A stretch of DNA of 64,000 bases from Alphaproteobacteria bacterium (GTDB lineage: Bacteria; Pseudomonadota; Alphaproteobacteria; Reyranellales; Reyranellaceae), in assembly GCA_017308235.1 (NCBI GenBank), contig JAFKFL010000027.1:186001-250000 (forward strand), in the 5' to 3' direction. Made by a program: the position numbers and the translations under genes. Below, piece by piece: positions 17,167 to 25,405 of this stretch (position 1 is the stretch's first letter; every line of letters starts with the position of its first letter). The notes under the pieces were generated by a model. It was given only the letters and a program-made list of their open reading frames with translations. It was not told the DNA's origin and ran no database searches.

Positions 17167-18068
17167 TCGCGTCAAGCCCGACCCTTCTCGTCTGGCGGCG
17201 CCTGCTGCGCCATCGCCAGGCCGAGCTCTCGCTTGCCTTCCTGGTCCTCCTGCTTGCTCTGGCGCTCGCCGCACCCTTGATCGGCGAGATGCGAGGCATC
17301 GATCCGGCCATGACCGATCTCTTCCGCCGGCTCGAACCGCCATCAGCCCAGCACTGGCTTGGCACCGACGAGCTCGGTCGCGATCTCTTCCAGCGTTTGC
17401 TGGACGGCGGACGGATTTCCTTACTTGTGGGCATCGCGGGCGCTCTCCTGTCAGCGGTCCTGGGCGCTGTGATCGGCGTGGTCGCGGGCTATCTTGGCGG
17501 GCGGCTGGACAGCCTGCTGATGCGCCTCACCGATGGTGTGATCGCGCTCCCTCTCCTTCCGCTCCTGATCGTTCTGGCGGCAATCGATCCGCGCAAGCTC
17601 GGCATTCCACCCGGGATTGCCCAATCGGAGACCTTCTCCCTCTATCGCATCATCGCGATCGTCGCGCTGACCGGATGGACGACCGCTGCGCGATTGGTGC
17701 GCGCCGAGACACTCTCGCTCAAGGGACGAGACTTCACCCGTGCCGCGCAGGCCCTGGGCGCGCAGCCCCTGCGCATCATGTTCCGGCATATCCTGCCCAA
17801 TGCGGCCGGCTCCCTGGTCGTCGCCACCACCATGTCGATTGGCAGCCTGATCCTGCTCGAATCGACGCTGTCTTTTCTCGGGCTTGGTACACAACCGCCA
17901 GCGGCCAGTTGGGGCAACATGCTGGCAGGCGCGCAGGACCTGCTGCGGGATGCGCCGATGCTAGCTGTGTGGCCCGGATTGCTGATCTTCCTGACCGTGA
18001 TCGCCTTTAATTTCCTGGGCGACGGTCTGCAGGAAGCACTCGATCCCCGCAGCGAACGACGGCTTTAG
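17163..18068 (+). CDS. Peptide ABC transporter permease (DppC-like)
   Basis: 301 residues. HWLGTDELGRDLFQRLLDGGRISLLVGI near residues 60-87 is the diagnostic DppC block; DFTRAAQALGAQPLRIMFRHILPNAAGSLVV is the EAA loop; LGTQPPAASWGNMLAGAQDLL follows. It forms the second half of the membrane pore with the preceding gene. Its stop overlaps the convergent dioxygenase stop by four bases, so no ATPase gene can follow in this operon. Confidence 0.9.
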   Translation: MIASSPTLLVWRRLLRHRQAELSLAFLVLLLALALAAPLIGEMRGIDPAMTDLFRRLEPPSAQHWLGTDELGRDLFQRLLDGGRISLLVGIAGALLSAVLGAVIGVVAGYLGGRLDSLLMRLTDGVIALPLLPLLIVLAAIDPRKLGIPPGIAQSETFSLYRIIAIVALTGWTTAARLVRAETLSLKGRDFTRAAQALGAQPLRIMFRHILPNAAGSLVVATTMSIGSLILLESTLSFLGLGTQPPAASWGNMLAGAQDLLRDAPMLAVWPGLLIFLTVIAFNFLGDGLQEALDPRSERRL

Positions 18069-19063
18069 ACCGCCACCGCCTCCGGGATCCAACTGCGGCG
18101 CTCGCCAGCGTAGATTGCACCCGGATTGCCGCGCACCGTCGTGCGCCACATCAGCCGCTGCTCCTTCTCGGCGTCGTACCAGGTGGCCGCATGGACCAGG
18201 CAACGATTATCCCACACCAAGAGATCGCCAGCGCTCCATTCATGGGCATAGACGAACCGCGGCTGCGTGTAGTGGCTCATGAGTTCGTCCAGCAGAGCCG
18301 CGCCATCACCGTGGGGGCCAGGCTGCATGCCGACGAACGGCCCATCGAACCAGTCCATCTGTCCGTACTCGCAGAGATAGAGCGCACGCTGTCCGGTGAC
18401 CGGATGAGCGCGCACAACCGGCTGTGATTGCGAGCGTTCATGCGGCGCAAATGGCCTCGGGGTTTGGCCGGCAAGTGCTTCCTTGCGGCCACGACCCGTG
18501 CCCGGCTGCGCATGCAGTCCCTGCAGGGCCTCGACCCTTGCCTTGAGATGGGCGGGCAATGCCTCGTAGGCCAGGATGCCGCTTGCAAACAGGGTCTGAC
18601 CGCGCGTGCGATCGGCCGGGGTGACGGCATAGAACAGCGAGATGTCAGGCGGCGGCCGGCGATAGCTCTGGTCGGTATGCCAGCCCTTGCGATGTGGATA
18701 CTGCACCGGCAACAGGCCGTCCGCTGTCAGCGGCGGCTCCGGTCGCGCCGGCGGCGGCCGCGCGCCCGGCACCGTATTGGTGACGAGATAGATTTCGGGC
18801 TGTGCTTCATGGACCAGATGCTGGCCGGTCAGGAGATGGCGGTAGTCCTCGACTTCCGAGCCAAACTGCCGGCTCAGCCGCACCAGCAACTCTGGAGCGC
18901 GGCTGATCTCGTCCATTCCAGGGATGAGAAGCAGCCCACCGGCTTGCGCCAAGGCCTCCGGCAGGCCAATTGGCATTTCCGCCGCGAGCGATCGAGCGAG
19001 CCGCACCGTAGCGCCGAACGCCGCACCAGGCAGTGGCTGGGCTACTTCGATCGAAACGCTCAT
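18065..19063 (-). CDS. TauD/TfdA-family Fe(II)/2-oxoglutarate dioxygenase
   Basis: 332 residues from ATG 19063, with GGAG about nine bases upstream; the frame opens at 19111. The iron triad is visible: His129 and Asp131 in KGWHTDQSY and the distal His at about 291 in DNRCLVHAATWYD. Arg in RLMWRTTVRG (about 307-311) would bind 2-oxoglutarate. It oxidises a small molecule (relatives act on taurine, phenoxyacids or similar); the substrate here is unknown. It lies 35 bases after the DUF6671-like gene on the same strand and may share its transcript. Confidence 0.88.
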   Translation of the reverse strand: MSVSIEVAQPLPGAAFGATVRLARSLAAEMPIGLPEALAQAGGLLLIPGMDEISRAPELLVRLSRQFGSEVEDYRHLLTGQHLVHEAQPEIYLVTNTVPGARPPPARPEPPLTADGLLPVQYPHRKGWHTDQSYRRPPPDISLFYAVTPADRTRGQTLFASGILAYEALPAHLKARVEALQGLHAQPGTGRGRKEALAGQTPRPFAPHERSQSQPVVRAHPVTGQRALYLCEYGQMDWFDGPFVGMQPGPHGDGAALLDELMSHYTQPRFVYAHEWSAGDLLVWDNRCLVHAATWYDAEKEQRLMWRTTVRGNPGAIYAGERRSWIPEAVAV

Positions 19064-19098
19064 CCGGCTTCTCCTCTCCCGTCGCACCGGGCAACAGG

Positions 19099-19956
19099 TC
19101 AGTCGCGGCAAGCTCTACAAGAGAGGCGCGGCGCGGCGCGGCGCCCGTCCTTGCGCGGACGGGCGATAGCATGACCGCAGCTGGCGCAGCCGTCGATCTC
19201 GAAATCGATCCAATGCGTGGGCTCACCGCAGTTCTCGCAAGGCAAGCCACGGGGCGACATCAGGTGACCGAAGCCTGGCGCTTTGCATTTCGGGCAAAGC
19301 GTCGCCAGCCGCCTGGCGAGTTTCCAGGCCAGCGCCCGCAGCACCTTCATGCGTGTTGGATTGCGGTGCGCGCGCATATCGGCGACGACCACGGCCTTTC
19401 CGTCTTCGGAAAGACGGGCCTCGCGGTCAACTGCCGCTATGACATCGTCGAGTGTCATCAGATCTTTGACCGTATGGCCGCCGACGCTGCCTCGGATCAC
19501 GAACACGCCGAAATCAGGGAAGCCCAGCGACTTCACGGCCTGCGGCACGGCGGGATCGCCGACCTCGAAGCTCATGAGGTTTTGCCAATTGGTACGATGT
19601 GTCGTCAACGTTTCAACCAAGCGGATGCCGCGCCTGCGATCGACGAAGGCCATAATCTCGAGACCACCGGCGACGAGCGGCAGGCGATCGATTGGCCCGT
19701 AGCTTCCTTCGCTGGCAATGGCGCAATCGATATCCATCGAGCGAAAGGCCAGTTCCGCCTTCAGAAGAGACGTCTCGACCAGGGCATCCGGTCGCGGGAC
19801 TTCGCCGGTAAACGTGCCTAACGTGTCGGTATCGAGATTGGGCGCGACGACGATCTTGGCGCCGAGCAGGCGACGAAATGGCGGCGCGATCGCACGCTCT
19901 TTCGCATGGATGGTCGCAAGACCGATCCGTTCTCCGGCATAAGGATGAGCAACCAC
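19099..19956 (-). CDS. DUF6671-like protein with C-terminal zinc ribbons
   Basis: 285 residues. The N-terminal domain (about 1-210) starts HPYAGERIGLATIHAKERAIAPPF and includes LDTDTLGTFTGEVPRP, IASEGSYGPID and DMRAHRNPTRMKVL. I recall this pattern from proteins annotated DUF6671, but I am not certain of the number. The C-terminus has four Cys pairs: CPKC at 221-224, CENC at 240-243, CASC at 257-260 and CRAC at 280-283, enough for two zinc ribbons. No signal peptide or membrane helix. Function unknown. It sits between the M20 amidohydrolase gene and the dioxygenase gene, all on the minus strand. Confidence 0.6.
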   Translation of the reverse strand: MVAHPYAGERIGLATIHAKERAIAPPFRRLLGAKIVVAPNLDTDTLGTFTGEVPRPDALVETSLLKAELAFRSMDIDCAIASEGSYGPIDRLPLVAGGLEIMAFVDRRRGIRLVETLTTHRTNWQNLMSFEVGDPAVPQAVKSLGFPDFGVFVIRGSVGGHTVKDLMTLDDVIAAVDREARLSEDGKAVVVADMRAHRNPTRMKVLRALAWKLARRLATLCPKCKAPGFGHLMSPRGLPCENCGEPTHWIDFEIDGCASCGHAIARPRKDGRRAAPRLSCRACRD

Positions 19957-19985
19957 GGCTACAGAGTACTTGTCCGAGGTAAATC

Positions 19986-21179
19986 CTATTCCGCAGCTTG
20001 TGGTACAACCTGCCGTACAAGTTGCTGCTCGACCAAGGTCGCCCAGTAAGAGGCGCCAATCGGCAGGATATCGTCGTTAAAGTCATAGCCCGGATTGTGA
20101 ACCATGCAGCTCCCCTCGCCGTCGCCGTTGCCAATCCAGATGTAGCAACCGGGCTTCTTCAGCAACATCCAGGCGAAATCCTCGCTGCCCATCGCTGGCG
20201 TGGGATTGCGGTTAACGTTGTCTATGCCCACCAAAGCGGACGCCGCCTGCGCCGCGAACTCGGTTTCCTGCACACTGTTCACCGTCGCTGGATAGCGGCG
20301 CTCGTATCGCCACTTGGTGACCTCAGCACCGAAGCCGGCAGCGACGTTGCGGGCAATCTTCTCGATCTGCCTTTCGATCATGTCCTGCACCGGCTTCTTG
20401 AAGGTACGCACGGTGCCCCGCAGCACGCATTCCTGCGGAATGACATTCCAGGTATCGCCGGAATGAATCTGGGTCGTCGACACAACGGCGGTATCCATGG
20501 GGTCGACATTACGCGCCACAATCGACTGCAACGCGGTCACGATGTGGGCGCCGACCACCACCGGGTCGATGCCATGATGCGGCATTGCACCATGGGCGCC
20601 CACGCCCTTCACCACGATCTCGAAGATATCGTAGGCTGCCATCATCGGGCCCGGCCTGACGGCGAAACGGCCAACAGGAATGCCCGGAATATTGTGCATG
20701 CCGTAAACGCCTTCGCAGGGGAATTTCTCGAACAACCCCTCCTCGACCATCACGCGGCCGCCGCCTTCATTTTCTTCGGCCGGCTGGAAAATGAAATAGA
20801 CGGTACCATCGAAATTTCGGGTCTCAGCGAGATACTTTGCTGCTCCCAAGAGCATCACCGTGTGACCATCGTGACCACAGGCGTGCATCTTGCCGGGGAT
20901 CGTCGACTTGTGGCTGAAGTCGTTGGTCTCATGCACATCGAGCGCATCCATATCGGCGCGTAGCCCAATTGCGCGCTTCGATGTACCGGCGCGAAGAACG
21001 CCCACGACGCCGGTCTTGGCAAGGCCACGATGCACCTCGAGGCCGAACTGCTTCAGCTTGTCCGCAACAGTATCTGCCGTGCGCACTTCCTCGAATGCCG
21101 TTTCAGGATGGCTGTGGATGTCGTGCCGCCATGCCGTCATGTCCTTATGAAACGAGGCGATGCGGTTGATAACCGGCAT
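19986..21179 (-). CDS. M20-family amidohydrolase (hippurate hydrolase/HipO-like)
   Basis: 397 residues from ATG 21179, which has GGAG six bases upstream (TTGGAGAATTCCATG); the open frame reaches 21260. Metal-site blocks are GLRADMDALDVHE, MHACGHDGHTVMLLGAAKYL, PAEENEGGG and YGMHNIPGIPVGRF; the dimerisation domain has GAHGAMPHHGIDPVV; MGSEDFAWML closes the site. Members remove acyl groups from amino acids or peptides in the cytoplasm. Lying downstream of a complete peptide importer, it probably works on what that importer brings in. A promoter candidate lies at 21208-21235. Confidence 0.9.
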   Translation of the reverse strand: MPVINRIASFHKDMTAWRHDIHSHPETAFEEVRTADTVADKLKQFGLEVHRGLAKTGVVGVLRAGTSKRAIGLRADMDALDVHETNDFSHKSTIPGKMHACGHDGHTVMLLGAAKYLAETRNFDGTVYFIFQPAEENEGGGRVMVEEGLFEKFPCEGVYGMHNIPGIPVGRFAVRPGPMMAAYDIFEIVVKGVGAHGAMPHHGIDPVVVGAHIVTALQSIVARNVDPMDTAVVSTTQIHSGDTWNVIPQECVLRGTVRTFKKPVQDMIERQIEKIARNVAAGFGAEVTKWRYERRYPATVNSVQETEFAAQAASALVGIDNVNRNPTPAMGSEDFAWMLLKKPGCYIWIGNGDGEGSCMVHNPGYDFNDDILPIGASYWATLVEQQLVRQVVPQAAE

Positions 21180-21207
21180 GGAATTCTCCAAAAAATATAG
21201 AGGGCGG

Positions 21208-21235
21208 ATCGTAAGCGACGATACCGGTGGGTCAA
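21208..21235 (-). promoter_or_regulatory. Candidate sigma-70 promoter of the M20 amidohydrolase gene
   Basis: Minus strand: TTGACC (21235-21230), 16-base spacer, TACGAT (21213-21208), about 30 bases before ATG 21179. It would allow expression apart from the upstream ABC operon. Confidence 0.4.
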
Positions 21236-21290
21236 GCACGGCGAGCATGCGCCGCCGCACATCACGTGCCCTGCAGCCAATTGCCGCGAC

Positions 21291-22328
21291 CTAGCGCGCG
21301 TTGGCGTAGCTGCGCTCTTCGATTGTGAGCCGCTTCTCTTCGATGGCGTGGCACGCCACCGCTCCCCCTTCGATCGGCAGCAGCTGGGGACGTTCGCGCT
21401 TGCAGCGTTCGTTGGCAAAGGGACAGCGCGGATGGAAGCTGCAACCGGACGGCGGATTGATCGGACTCGGCACCTCGCCGGCAACAGGCACGCGCTGACG
21501 GCCGGTCAGGTCGAGATCCGGGATCGTATCGAGCAACATCCGCGTATACGGATGCTTGGGTCGTTTGAAGAGCGTATCGGTCGGCGCCTGCTCGACCAGG
21601 CGGCCAAGGTACATCACGCCCACGCGCGTCGAGATATGGTAGACGACGGCGAGGTTGTGCGAGATGAACAGATACGTGAGGCCGAAGCGTCGCTGCAAAT
21701 CCATCATCAGATTCAGGATTTGCGCCTGGACTGAGACGTCGAGTGCCGACGTCGGTTCGTCACACACCAGGAATTCCGGCCGACTGGCCAGCGCTCGCGC
21801 GATCGAGACGCGCTGACGCTGACCACCCGAAAATTCGTGGGGGTATTTCCGTCCGTCAGCTGGGGTCAATCGTACCTGGCGCAGGAGATCGCCGACCTGC
21901 TTCTCAAGGTCGGCCTTGTCCACGGCGAGGCCAAAGGCGCGGATCGGCTCGGCGATGATATCGAACACCCGCCAACGCGGATTGAGGCTGGCGTACGGAT
22001 CCTGGAAGATCATCTGCAAACGCCGGCGCAAGGCCGAGGTTTGTGTCCGACCTCGCCGTTGGCCGATATCGTTGCCGTCGAAGGTGATGTGGCCTGCCGT
22101 CGGGCCGTAAAGACCCACCACCAGGCGCGCTACGGTCGACTTCCCGCAGCCCGACTCGCCCACCAGCGAAAAGGTCTCGCCCTTGGCAATATCGATATCA
22201 ATACCATCGACGGCCTGAACGATCTGGCGGCCGCGACGCTCGAGGAGCCGGACCAGCCAGGGTGGCGAGACATCGAAATGACGCTTGAGCCCCTCGATGT
22301 GGACGAATGGCGGCGTCCCATCAGGCAT
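21291..22328 (-). CDS. Oligopeptide/dipeptide ABC transporter ATPase (DppF-like)
   Basis: 345 residues from ATG 22328, which overlaps the preceding ATPase stop by eight bases. Walker A is GESGCGKST, the signature FSGGQRQRVSIARALA, Walker B FLVCDEPTSALD. The C-terminal oligopeptide extension carries GCSFHPRCPFANERC, the Cys-rich motif that binds an iron-sulfur cluster in some members. It energises import with the next ATPase. Confidence 0.93.
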   Translation of the reverse strand: MPDGTPPFVHIEGLKRHFDVSPPWLVRLLERRGRQIVQAVDGIDIDIAKGETFSLVGESGCGKSTVARLVVGLYGPTAGHITFDGNDIGQRRGRTQTSALRRRLQMIFQDPYASLNPRWRVFDIIAEPIRAFGLAVDKADLEKQVGDLLRQVRLTPADGRKYPHEFSGGQRQRVSIARALASRPEFLVCDEPTSALDVSVQAQILNLMMDLQRRFGLTYLFISHNLAVVYHISTRVGVMYLGRLVEQAPTDTLFKRPKHPYTRMLLDTIPDLDLTGRQRVPVAGEVPSPINPPSGCSFHPRCPFANERCKRERPQLLPIEGGAVACHAIEEKRLTIEERSYANAR

Positions 22329-23352
22329 CGGCCAGCTCCCCCGCGACGGCCCCGCCGACACCCTGCCGATCATGCAGCCAGCAAGCGGCAAGACTGCCTC
22401 CCGCCGTCATCAGATTGGGGCGCTCGACCAGACAGCGCAGGCCGCGCTGGCCGCAACGTGGATTGAAGGCGCACCCTTTCGGAATTTCGGTGAGGCGCGG
22501 CATAGCGCCGTCGATCTGGGTCAGCCGATCGGCGCGATGGCCGAGGCTGGGGATCGAGCCCATCAGGCCCTTCGTGTACGGGTGCTTCGCCTGCTTGATC
22601 ACCTCGCGAACGGGGCCGATCTCGGCGACACGGCCGGCATACATCACCGCCACACGGTCGGCAGTCTCGGCAATTACGCCCATGTCGTGCGTGACCAGCA
22701 TCACCGCCGTGCCGTGCTCGCGGCAAAGGCGCTTGAGTAGCGCGATCACCTGAGCCTGGATGGAGACATCGAGCGCAGTGGTGGGCTCGTCCGCCACGAT
22801 CAGCTTCGGTCCGGCGCAAAGAGCAAGTGCGATCACTACCCGTTGGCGCATCCCGCCAGAGAATTGATGCGGATAATGATCGAAGCGCTGCTCGGCACCG
22901 GGGATGCCGACTTCCTTCAGGAGATCGATCGCCCGTTTGCGCGCCTGGCCGGCCGGCAAGGGCAAATGCGTCTGGATGGTTTCGACGAGTTGTCGTCCGA
23001 TCGAATAGAGCGGATTGAGGCAGGTCAACGGATCCTGGAAGATCGCGCCCATCATCGCGCCGCGTACCTTGCGCATCTCTTCGTAGGGAAGAGTGTCGAT
23101 GCGCCGTCCCTCCAGTCGGATCTCGCCGCCCGCCACCCGTCCCGGTGGCTCGAGCAGCCCGATGATGGCGTTACCGGTCAGCGATTTTCCTGCGCCCGAC
23201 TCGCCCACCACACCCAACACCTCGCCAGCAGCAATCTCAAACGACACATCATCGACAGCCAGCAGCGTGCCACGCCGCGTCGGAAATTCAACACGCAGGT
23301 GCCTCACCTCGAGAAGCGGCGCGTTGTTCGAGACAGATCTTCCAGTAGCCAT
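22321..23352 (-). CDS. Oligopeptide/dipeptide ABC transporter ATPase (DppD-like)
   Basis: 343 residues from ATG 23352, coupled to the permease stop (TGATG). Walker A is GESGAGKSLTG (Ser-Leu-Thr in place of the usual Ser-Thr, as in many DppD proteins), the signature FSGGMRQRVVIALAL, Walker B LIVADEPTTALD. The C-terminal motif GCAFNPRCGQRGLRC is present. It pairs with the DppF-like subunit. Confidence 0.93.
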   Translation of the reverse strand: MATGRSVSNNAPLLEVRHLRVEFPTRRGTLLAVDDVSFEIAAGEVLGVVGESGAGKSLTGNAIIGLLEPPGRVAGGEIRLEGRRIDTLPYEEMRKVRGAMMGAIFQDPLTCLNPLYSIGRQLVETIQTHLPLPAGQARKRAIDLLKEVGIPGAEQRFDHYPHQFSGGMRQRVVIALALCAGPKLIVADEPTTALDVSIQAQVIALLKRLCREHGTAVMLVTHDMGVIAETADRVAVMYAGRVAEIGPVREVIKQAKHPYTKGLMGSIPSLGHRADRLTQIDGAMPRLTEIPKGCAFNPRCGQRGLRCLVERPNLMTAGGSLAACWLHDRQGVGGAVAGELADA

Positions 23353-24287
23353 CAGCGCAGCTTCGGATTGAGGGCGTCGCGCAACCAGTCGCCCAGCAAA
23401 TTGACCGCCAGGACCAACGCCGCCAGCGTGATGCCGGGAAACACCACGATCCACCATTCGCCGGACTGCAGCAGATCGTTGCCGAGCCGGATCAGCGTGC
23501 CGAGCGACGGCTGCGTCGAGGGCAGCCCCACGCCGAGGAAGGACAAGGTCGCTTCGGTGATGATGGCCAGCCCGAGATTGATCGTGGCGATCACCAGCAC
23601 CGGCCCGGTGACATTGGGCAGCACATGCCGCACCATGATCACGGCCGGCGACAGGCCGATCACGCGCGCGGCTTGGACATATTCCTTGTTCTTCTCCACC
23701 AATACAGATCCTCGCACCGTCCGCGCGTACTGCACCCAGAATGAAAGACCGATGGCACCGATGATGACGAAGGTGGCGATCTCGTCGTGACGCTCTGAGG
23801 AAATCAGCCCTCGCACCAGACCATCGATCAGCAATGCGACCAATATCGCGGGGAAGGTGAGCTGAACATCGGCGATCCGCATGATGACGGCATCGATCGA
23901 CCCACCGAAATAACCGCTGATCAGGCCCGCTGCGATGCCCAGCACCAGCGCCACGACCACCGAGGCGAAACCTACGATCAACGACAGGCGGGTGCCGTAC
24001 ATAATCGATGACAGCACGTCCCGCCCCTGATCGTCGGTACCGAGCGGAAAGCTCCAGTCGCCGTCCGGCGACACCAGTACCGGCGGCTTGAGCCCGTCAC
24101 TGAGGCTGAGTGTTCCTGGATCGAAGGGCGTGTGCGGGGCGAGTACCGGCGCGAGGAAGGCCATCGCGATGATGAGAAACGTCACCACTGCTGCCACTAC
24201 CGTCGTTGCAGAGGACTTGAAGCTCCACCAGATGTCACTGTCGGCCGCGTGATGCAGCCATTGGGCGAAGGCGGTACGACTTGCCAT
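23352..24287 (-). CDS. Peptide ABC transporter permease (DppC-like)
   Basis: 311 residues. FPLGTDDQGRDVLSSIMYGTRLSLIVGFASV is the DppC block (about residues 88-118); YVQAARVIGLSPAVIMVRHVLPNVTGPVLV is the EAA loop; LPSTQPSLGTLIRLGNDLL follows. Six helices expected. It starts one base after the DppB-like stop and overlaps the DppD-like start. Confidence 0.92.
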   Translation of the reverse strand: MASRTAFAQWLHHAADSDIWWSFKSSATTVVAAVVTFLIIAMAFLAPVLAPHTPFDPGTLSLSDGLKPPVLVSPDGDWSFPLGTDDQGRDVLSSIMYGTRLSLIVGFASVVVALVLGIAAGLISGYFGGSIDAVIMRIADVQLTFPAILVALLIDGLVRGLISSERHDEIATFVIIGAIGLSFWVQYARTVRGSVLVEKNKEYVQAARVIGLSPAVIMVRHVLPNVTGPVLVIATINLGLAIITEATLSFLGVGLPSTQPSLGTLIRLGNDLLQSGEWWIVVFPGITLAALVLAVNLLGDWLRDALNPKLR

Positions 24288-24288
24288 C

Positions 24289-25278
24289 TTAGTGCGCGCC
24301 CGCTCGAACGCCCATCTGACCGCGCAGCCGTGGATCGACGACGAAGTAGAGTAGATCCACGATCAGGTTGATGATCACAAAGAAGAGCCCGATCAGCATC
24401 AAATAGGCCGCCATCACGGGTATGTCGGAGAACTGCACGGACTGAATGAAGAGCTGGCCGACACCGGGCCAGGCAAACACGGTCTCGGTAACCAAGGCGA
24501 AGGCAATCAAGGAGCCGAGCTGCAAGCCGGTCACGGTGATCACCGGCACCAGCGTGTTCTTGAGCGCATGACCGAAATTGATGGCCCGGTTGGTCAGGCC
24601 GCGAGCGCGGGCAAATTTGATGTAGTCGGTGCGCATCACTTCGAGCATTTCCGAACGCACCAACCGCATCAGCAGGGTGAGCTGGAACAGGCCGAGTGTA
24701 ATCGACGGCAGGATCAGAGCCTCAAGCCCCTTCCAGCGCAGGAAGTTGGTCGTCCACCAGCCAATGGTCACCGTCTCGCCGCGACCAAACGACGGCAGCC
24801 ATCGCAGGATGACCGAAAAGAACAGGATGAGCAGGATGCCGATCAGGAAGGTCGGGAGCGAAACACCAATCAGCGAGATCGCCTGCAGCGTCCGACTGCT
24901 CCAGTGGCGCGGGTAGAGGCCGGTATAGACCCCCATCGGCACGCCTACCAACAGGGCAAACATCGCGGCGCAAAACGAAAGTTCGAGCGTGGCCGGCAAG
25001 CGCTCCCAAATCATGCGGCTTACCGGTTCGGACGTGCGGTAGCTCAACCCGAACTGGCCATGAGCGGCATTGGCGATGAAGCGGACGAATTGGATCGGTG
25101 CAGGATCGTTGAGGCCGAGCTTTACGCGAAGAGCCTCACGTTCCACCGCCGGCGTATCCTGGCCCACCATGGCGTTGACCGGGTCGCCGACATAACGAAA
25201 GAGGAAAAAAGACACTAGGCCGACCGTGAGCAGGACGGCCACCGATTGCATCAAGCGTCTCAGGATGAAGGCGAGCAT
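24289..25278 (-). CDS. Peptide ABC transporter permease (DppB-like)
   Basis: 329 residues. It opens LAFILRRLMQSVAVLLTVGLVSFFLFRYVGDPVNAMVG, and carries FGLSYRTSEPVSRMIWERLPATLELSF and the EAA-type DYIKFARARGLTNRAINFGHALKNTLVPVI. A 127-base intergenic space with hairpin-forming sequence separates it from the binding-protein gene; the rest of the operon is tightly packed. Confidence 0.92.
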   Translation of the reverse strand: MLAFILRRLMQSVAVLLTVGLVSFFLFRYVGDPVNAMVGQDTPAVEREALRVKLGLNDPAPIQFVRFIANAAHGQFGLSYRTSEPVSRMIWERLPATLELSFCAAMFALLVGVPMGVYTGLYPRHWSSRTLQAISLIGVSLPTFLIGILLILFFSVILRWLPSFGRGETVTIGWWTTNFLRWKGLEALILPSITLGLFQLTLLMRLVRSEMLEVMRTDYIKFARARGLTNRAINFGHALKNTLVPVITVTGLQLGSLIAFALVTETVFAWPGVGQLFIQSVQFSDIPVMAAYLMLIGLFFVIINLIVDLLYFVVDPRLRGQMGVRAGAH

Positions 25279-25300
25279 TTCTTAACAGTCTACAGCCATT

Positions 25301-25394
25301 TCCCTCCCGAGTAGCGGGAAGGTGGCCCCCTGCGGGAGGAATAAAGGATATCCCCTCGCCCCTGCGGGACACCTCCCCCGACGGCTTGGGGAGG
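25301..25394. repeat. GC-rich palindromic intergenic element between binding protein and permease genes
   Basis: The stretch holds several inverted segments: CCTCCCG near 25303-25309 against CGGGAGG near 25333-25339, and CCTCCCC (25372-25378) against GGGGAGG (25388-25394) with a nine-base loop. The wording (runs of CCCTCCC/GGGAGG with GCGGGA) looks like a dispersed intergenic palindrome of the kind common in alphaproteobacteria. Lying just downstream of the binding-protein gene, it could protect that mRNA section and raise binding protein over pore subunits. Confidence 0.55.
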
Positions 25395-25405
25395 ATGGTC
25401 GATCG

